Shown one piece after another: positions 61,027-64,000 of a DNA stretch of 64,000 nt; positions within the stretch are counted from its first letter, which is position 1, and each line of letters starts with the position of its first letter. Source of the stretch: Edaphocola aurantiacus (GTDB lineage Bacteria; Bacteroidota; Bacteroidia; Chitinophagales; Chitinophagaceae); NCBI RefSeq assembly GCF_019797745.1, contig NZ_VOSI01000002.1:496001-560000 (forward strand), in the 5' to 3' direction. The translations under genes were made by a program, and so were the position numbers. The notes beneath the pieces are model-generated. The model was not told where the DNA came from. It did no database searches and saw only the letters and a list, made by a program, of their open reading frames with translations.

Positions 61027-61052
61027 AGCCGCTACAGTGTAGCGGCTTTTGT
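61025..61052 (+). terminator. Terminator of rtcB
   Basis: AAAGCCGCTACA pairs with TGTAGCGGCTTT, then T-rich sequence. It shares its stem with the terminator at 55461-55490 and overlaps the rtcB stop codon. Confidence 0.8.
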
Positions 61053-61053
61053 T

Positions 61054-61284
61054 TTATTGTTGTGCTTCTTTTGCAAACAACTCCAGTAATTTCTGCATAT
61101 CGTGTCTCCAGAAAAATTGTTCTTTCACTGTTTCCGATCCTGCATCTTTATAGAACAAACGGAAGGCAGACATATTTCCATTACCGACCTTTTCTATATT
61201 TATAATCTGCTTGCCATAATTCCTGGCTTGTTTTTTGAATTCCTGCAATTCATCGTTTACCGAAATCGGCTCCATATCATTCAT
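61054..61284 (-). CDS. Small conserved hypothetical protein
   Basis: A 76-residue cytosolic protein, alpha/beta by appearance (ISVNDELQEFKKQARNYG, FRLFYKDAGSETVKEQFFW). It carries no recognised motif. It starts 3 bases after the stop of the Mur-ligase gene (61288), so it is very likely translated from the same mRNA. The start might be the fourth codon (MEPISVND). A function linked to the ligase is possible but unproven. Confidence 0.65.
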   Translation of the reverse strand: MNDMEPISVNDELQEFKKQARNYGKQIINIEKVGNGNMSAFRLFYKDAGSETVKEQFFWRHDMQKLLELFAKEAQQ

Positions 61285-61287
61285 TTT

Positions 61288-62664
61288 TTATTGTTGTTGT
61301 AAACTGCTCATCACCTTATCTCCGAATTGCTCCAGTGAAGGATCACGGGCACCCATCAACAGTAAAATACAATCATCTGTAAAGTGAGGTTTCATGGCTG
61401 CGATAAGTTCGTTTCGGTCTGCCACAAAAAAGGCATTGATACCTTTTGCTTTTAAGTCTTCGATCAGATCGGCGGCAGAAATATCTTTGGTAGTTGTACC
61501 ACCGGCATAATAGATTTCGCTCATCCACATTTCATCCTGCGGACGTAATGCCTTACTGATTTCTTCTACCAGTTCTGTACGGATAAACTTTGTCGGGGCA
61601 AATCCATGTGGCTGAAACCATGCGATCAATTTATCGGCAACAGGTTTACAGGCTTCAATACTGGCGGCGATTTTAGCCGGGTTATGGGCATAGTCATCGA
61701 TAACCGTTATACCATTTACGGTACCTAATAGCTGATGTCTGCGATAGATACCAGGATAACTGGATAAAGCAGCAGCACACTGTTCCTCATTCAGACCAAG
61801 CTGTCTGGCCACTGCAATACAGGCCAGGGCATTTTCCATGTTATGTGTACCTATGGTCGGCAGATGCATGGCAACGCCGTTTACGTCGAAGTAAATATTG
61901 AACCCCTCCTGTCTGAAATCGTGCCCCTCATTAGGCGTGCCTTTCCCGAAATCCAATGTAGTATCGGTACTGTAACTGGCTGCTAAAGTGTGAGAACGGT
62001 TCACAATAAAATGCTCCTGCGTATTGCTTTTGAAAATAGAGAAGATTTCATGCAGCTCCGACAGTTCTTTATGATCCTTATCAATACTCAACAGCACGCC
62101 GATAGCAGGTTTATATTGCACTAAGGAGCCATCACTTTCATCTGCTTCAATAATCAGCCAGTCGCTGTTTCCAACATGACAGTTTCCGATTTTGCCTTGT
62201 TTGATCAGAGACACAATGCCCGCACCCGTGATCAGTGAGGCATCAATCCCGTTTTGCGTCAGTAAGTGAAACAGCATAGCCGCTGTCGTACTTTTTCCAC
62301 TGGTGCCAGCAATGGCAATCGTCTTTTTGCTCGCGCAAATCTGTGCCAGTAATTGCGCACGGGTAATGATCGGAATATGCAGAGACTTTGCCCTGGCCAC
62401 TTCTACATTAGTGTCTTCGATTGCAGTACTGACCACCAGTACCTCATCCTGTTCAGTGATTTGTGCTTTCAGCTGATCGAAGCAGTGTATACCTTCTGCT
62501 TCAAGCTGTGCCTTTGTGTGATCATTAGCATCGGTATTGAACAAGCGGTCGCTGCCCGATACCTGCTTTCCCCTCCCGCTCAGATACTGGGCAATAGCAC
62601 TCATGCCTGCACCAGCTACACCTGCGAAAAAGAAACGTTGTTTATCTAAAATATGATCAGTCAT
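61288..62664 (-). CDS. MurC-like Mur ligase family protein, divergent
   Basis: A 458-residue three-domain Mur ligase. The N-terminal domain binds a UDP-sugar (FAGVAGAGMSAIAQYLSGRG, SGSDRLF), like MurC. The ATP motif is IAGTSGKSTTAAML, a variant of the canonical GTHGKT. IIEADESDGSL, GTHNMENALAC and DDYAHNPAKI follow, the last differing from MurC's DDYGHHPTE. It probably joins an amino acid or peptide to UDP-MurNAc or a related precursor, but it may not be the essential MurC. Mpl is an alternative. The stop is 3 bases before the small gene at 61284, and the gene is divergent from the second rtcB. A -7 element TATTTTTG is the complement of 62684-62691. Confidence 0.88.
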   Translation of the reverse strand: MTDHILDKQRFFFAGVAGAGMSAIAQYLSGRGKQVSGSDRLFNTDANDHTKAQLEAEGIHCFDQLKAQITEQDEVLVVSTAIEDTNVEVARAKSLHIPIITRAQLLAQICASKKTIAIAGTSGKSTTAAMLFHLLTQNGIDASLITGAGIVSLIKQGKIGNCHVGNSDWLIIEADESDGSLVQYKPAIGVLLSIDKDHKELSELHEIFSIFKSNTQEHFIVNRSHTLAASYSTDTTLDFGKGTPNEGHDFRQEGFNIYFDVNGVAMHLPTIGTHNMENALACIAVARQLGLNEEQCAAALSSYPGIYRRHQLLGTVNGITVIDDYAHNPAKIAASIEACKPVADKLIAWFQPHGFAPTKFIRTELVEEISKALRPQDEMWMSEIYYAGGTTTKDISAADLIEDLKAKGINAFFVADRNELIAAMKPHFTDDCILLLMGARDPSLEQFGDKVMSSLQQQ

Positions 62665-62812
62665 GATTTCTATGTTGTATCTACAAAAATAAAGGTTCTC
62701 GGCCTGATTTTACACCGTAAGTACAGCCTTATTTTTTGAAAGAAGATACGCTGCTAAAAAAAATTTTTTATATTCAAAAAAATACATTCAACTTTGCAGC
62801 AGATATAATCTC

Positions 62813-62838
62813 ATTGTGTAACCTCTTAAATACACAAT
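62813..62838 (+). promoter_or_regulatory. Leader hairpin upstream of the second rtcB
   Basis: ATTGTGTA and TACACAAT pair perfectly around a 10-base loop, 3 bases before the small leader ORF. It could be a transcript 5' structure or an operator. Confidence 0.5.
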
Positions 62839-62841
62839 ACC

Positions 62842-62886
62842 ATGACTGAACAATTCAACATATCGTCCCTCGTTATTGCAGCCTAG
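62842..62886 (+). CDS. Possible 14-residue leader peptide
   Basis: ATG to TAG, encoding MTEQFNISSLVIAA. It follows a hairpin and a promoter-like element and precedes the rtcB start by about 200 bases. Translation is unproven; without homologs it may be chance (a 14-codon ORF is short). Confidence 0.3.
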   Translation: MTEQFNISSLVIAA

Positions 62887-62928
62887 ATAAGGCAGCTTTC
62901 TTTTTGTTTTCCGGTGTCGAAAATCTGC

Positions 62929-62946
62929 GTATTGCAATAGCAATAC
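62929..62946. promoter_or_regulatory. Palindrome upstream of the second rtcB
   Basis: GTATTGC, AATA, GCAATAC: a perfect 7-base inverted repeat with a 4-base centre, the size of an operator for a dimeric regulator. Confidence 0.5.
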
Positions 62947-63038
62947 CTGCTGTACTTATCTGCTTCATTATTCTTTAGGGACTATCTCCTTTAAGGACGA
63001 ATCGAAATTTTCATTTTTTTATATATACAAAAAATAAC

Positions 63039-63073
63039 GGTGGCTACCGGAGGCATATTTATGCCCGTCCACC
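63039..63073 (+). promoter_or_regulatory. Hairpin just upstream of the second rtcB start
   Basis: GGTGG (63039-63043) pairs with CCACC (63069-63073), and inside it GGCAT (63052-63056) pairs with ATGCC (63061-63065). An alternative pairing, CCAT (63072-63075) with ATGG (63083-63086), would sequester the start codon and excludes the first fold. Confidence 0.45.
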
Positions 63074-63082
63074 ATCCGAGTC

Positions 63083-64000
63083 ATGGGAAATTTAAAATTA
63101 AAAGAACTCAGTAAGATGGGCTATACCGACAACCAGGCAAGAGCACTGGTGGTACAGACGATGTCGAAATATTACAAACACGAAAGTACAACAGTGCTGT
63201 TGCAGCTGCTGAAAGATATACGGCTGCAACCGGAGCAATACCTGCAGGATGCCATCCTGGGAAAGATTGCAAGAACCTTTATTACAGAGGAAAAAACCTG
63301 TTCGTTCCGCAGTTATGAATTATTGCAGGAAACAGGTGCCTTACACACATTTGGCGCAAAATATATAGAAGCCAGTGCCCGGCAGCAAATGGAAGTGGCC
63401 ATGTCATTACCGATAAGCCTGCAAGGCGCGATGATGCCCGATGCACATGCCGGTTATGGCTTGCCGATTGGTGGGGTACTGGCTACACAAAACGCAATCG
63501 TGCCTTATGCCGTTGGGGTAGATATCGGTTGCCGTATGACATTAAGCATTGTTGATGCAGAGGCCAGTTATGTAAAACGATTTGCCTACCAGCTGAAGCA
63601 GGCATTAAAAACATACACCCATTTTGGAACCGATGGTCACCTGGAGTTTGCGCAGGAGCATGAGATACTGGATGATCCCCGCTTTCAGGCGACAGCACTG
63701 TTCCGGAAGCTGCATGGAAAAGCAGTATTACAGTTAGGTTCCTCCGGGAGCGGTAACCACTTTGTAGAATTTGGAGTGATTACGCTACAGCCTGATAATG
63801 CAATGGGATTGCCTGCCGGCGATTATACTGCACTGCTGTCACACTCAGGCTCACGTGGTCTGGGAGCCAATATCGCGATGGAGTATACGCGTATTGCTAT
63901 GGATCAGTGCAAACTGCCCGCATCTGCCAGGTCGCTGGCCTGGCTTGATCTTGATGCAGAAGCCGGACAAGAGTACTGGATGGGTATGGAGCTGGCCGGT
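63083..64000 (+). CDS. RtcB family RNA ligase (second copy, runs off the right edge)
   Basis: An open frame of 306 codons from ATG 63083 to the window edge. It begins MGNLKLKELSKMGYTDNQAR and carries the RtcB motifs GAMMPDAHAGYGLPIGG, VGVDIGCRM, GSSGSGNHFVEFG and SHSGSRGLG, so the metal-binding Asp, Cys, Asn and His residues are intact. The guanylation His and the C-terminus lie beyond the edge. The protein is clearly different from the first copy: its N-terminus is diverged, and THFGTDGHLEF replaces MFGAGRGFTGSYR. It may therefore act on another RNA substrate or under other conditions. It has its own long control region. Confidence 0.9.
   Translation, partial: MGNLKLKELSKMGYTDNQARALVVQTMSKYYKHESTTVLLQLLKDIRLQPEQYLQDAILGKIARTFITEEKTCSFRSYELLQETGALHTFGAKYIEASARQQMEVAMSLPISLQGAMMPDAHAGYGLPIGGVLATQNAIVPYAVGVDIGCRMTLSIVDAEASYVKRFAYQLKQALKTYTHFGTDGHLEFAQEHEILDDPRFQATALFRKLHGKAVLQLGSSGSGNHFVEFGVITLQPDNAMGLPAGDYTALLSHSGSRGLGANIAMEYTRIAMDQCKLPASARSLAWLDLDAEAGQEYWMGMELAG

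Larger units (their letters stand above)
62665..63082. other. Structured upstream region of the second rtcB
   Basis: 418 bases between the divergent Mur ligase and second rtcB. Present: the ligase promoter near 62684-62691; CAACTTTG at 62789-62796 (one mismatch from TAnnTTTG); a hairpin ATTGTGTA-N10-TACACAAT (62813-62838); a 14-codon ORF (62842-62886); a palindrome GTATTGC-AATA-GCAATAC (62929-62946); and an RNA fold at 63039-63073. No tRNA or other known RNA was recognised. Confidence 0.65.

Noticed and set aside
62665-63082. tRNA-like RNA in the leader of the second rtcB
   Set aside because: The stems are too few and lack a TTCRA T-loop, a 7-base acceptor and a CCA end. Treated as mRNA leader structure.
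1-64000. CRISPR array, insertion sequence, integrase, prophage or toxin-antitoxin pair
   Set aside because: None was seen: no regularly spaced repeats, transposase motifs or paired small toxin and antitoxin genes.

Overview
The window is chromosomal DNA from a member of the Bacteroidota, most likely the Chitinophagia/Chitinophagaceae side of the phylum (inferred from gene content, not from a marker-gene tree). Supporting signs are promoters of the Bacteroidota housekeeping type (TTTG, 19-21 bases, TAnnTTTG), almost no Shine-Dalgarno sequences, fused ABC ATPases, DUF4369-type TlpA lipoproteins, a PcrB/GGGP-synthase-like protein, SIMPL, BON and YceI proteins, and moderate G+C. About 50 genes are present, nearly all housekeeping or conserved accessory genes. 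I see no insertion sequence, prophage, CRISPR array, tRNA or rRNA.

The left end (about 0.1-6.6 kb) looks like the chromosomal origin domain. An AT-rich non-coding block (about 2.28-3.05 kb) with one perfect and many near-perfect DnaA boxes is flanked on its left by four further perfect TTATCCACA boxes inside coding sequence. Four parS-like centromere sites lie about 3 kb to the right, three upstream of mnmG (gidA) and one inside it. mnmG is a classical neighbour of oriC. No dnaA, parA or parB is in the window; recF is at 48-49 kb.

Going right: purN and two tandem POT-family peptide transporters (9-13 kb); a tetratricopeptide membrane protein; a glycosyltransferase, a TetR regulator with a likely operator, and a tail-specific protease (14-18 kb); ligA followed upstream by a polysaccharide module of glycosyltransferase, methyltransferase, flippase and C45-type hydrolase (18-26 kb); htpG (26-28 kb); a degenerate transglutaminase-like protein and dGTPase (28-31 kb); cell-envelope proteins LdcA and YceI; a PcrA/UvrD helicase, GGGP synthase and cytoplasmic-looking metzincin set (33-37 kb); small envelope proteins (37-39 kb); the rimP-nusA-infB translation operon (39.5-44.8 kb); ACMSD-like decarboxylase and hemC; recF; pdhA; a TlpA-type lipoprotein; fabH-fabG; a large TPR protein; and an Nfu iron-sulfur scaffold (45-56 kb).

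The right end (56.8-64 kb) is the most unusual part. A 781-residue parallel beta-helix protein is divergent from a first RtcB RNA ligase gene, and a second, different rtcB runs off the right edge. Between the two rtcB genes, on the other strand, sit a divergent MurC-like ligase and a small protein. The control region of the first rtcB holds two copies of a composite palindrome (CTGCGCAG-N5-TTGCGYA) 103 bases apart and three copies of CTGTACTGTAT. The second rtcB has a 418-base upstream region with a hairpin, a possible 14-codon leader ORF, a palindrome and a structured segment next to the start codon. These elements suggest dedicated regulation of RNA repair that I cannot match to a described system.
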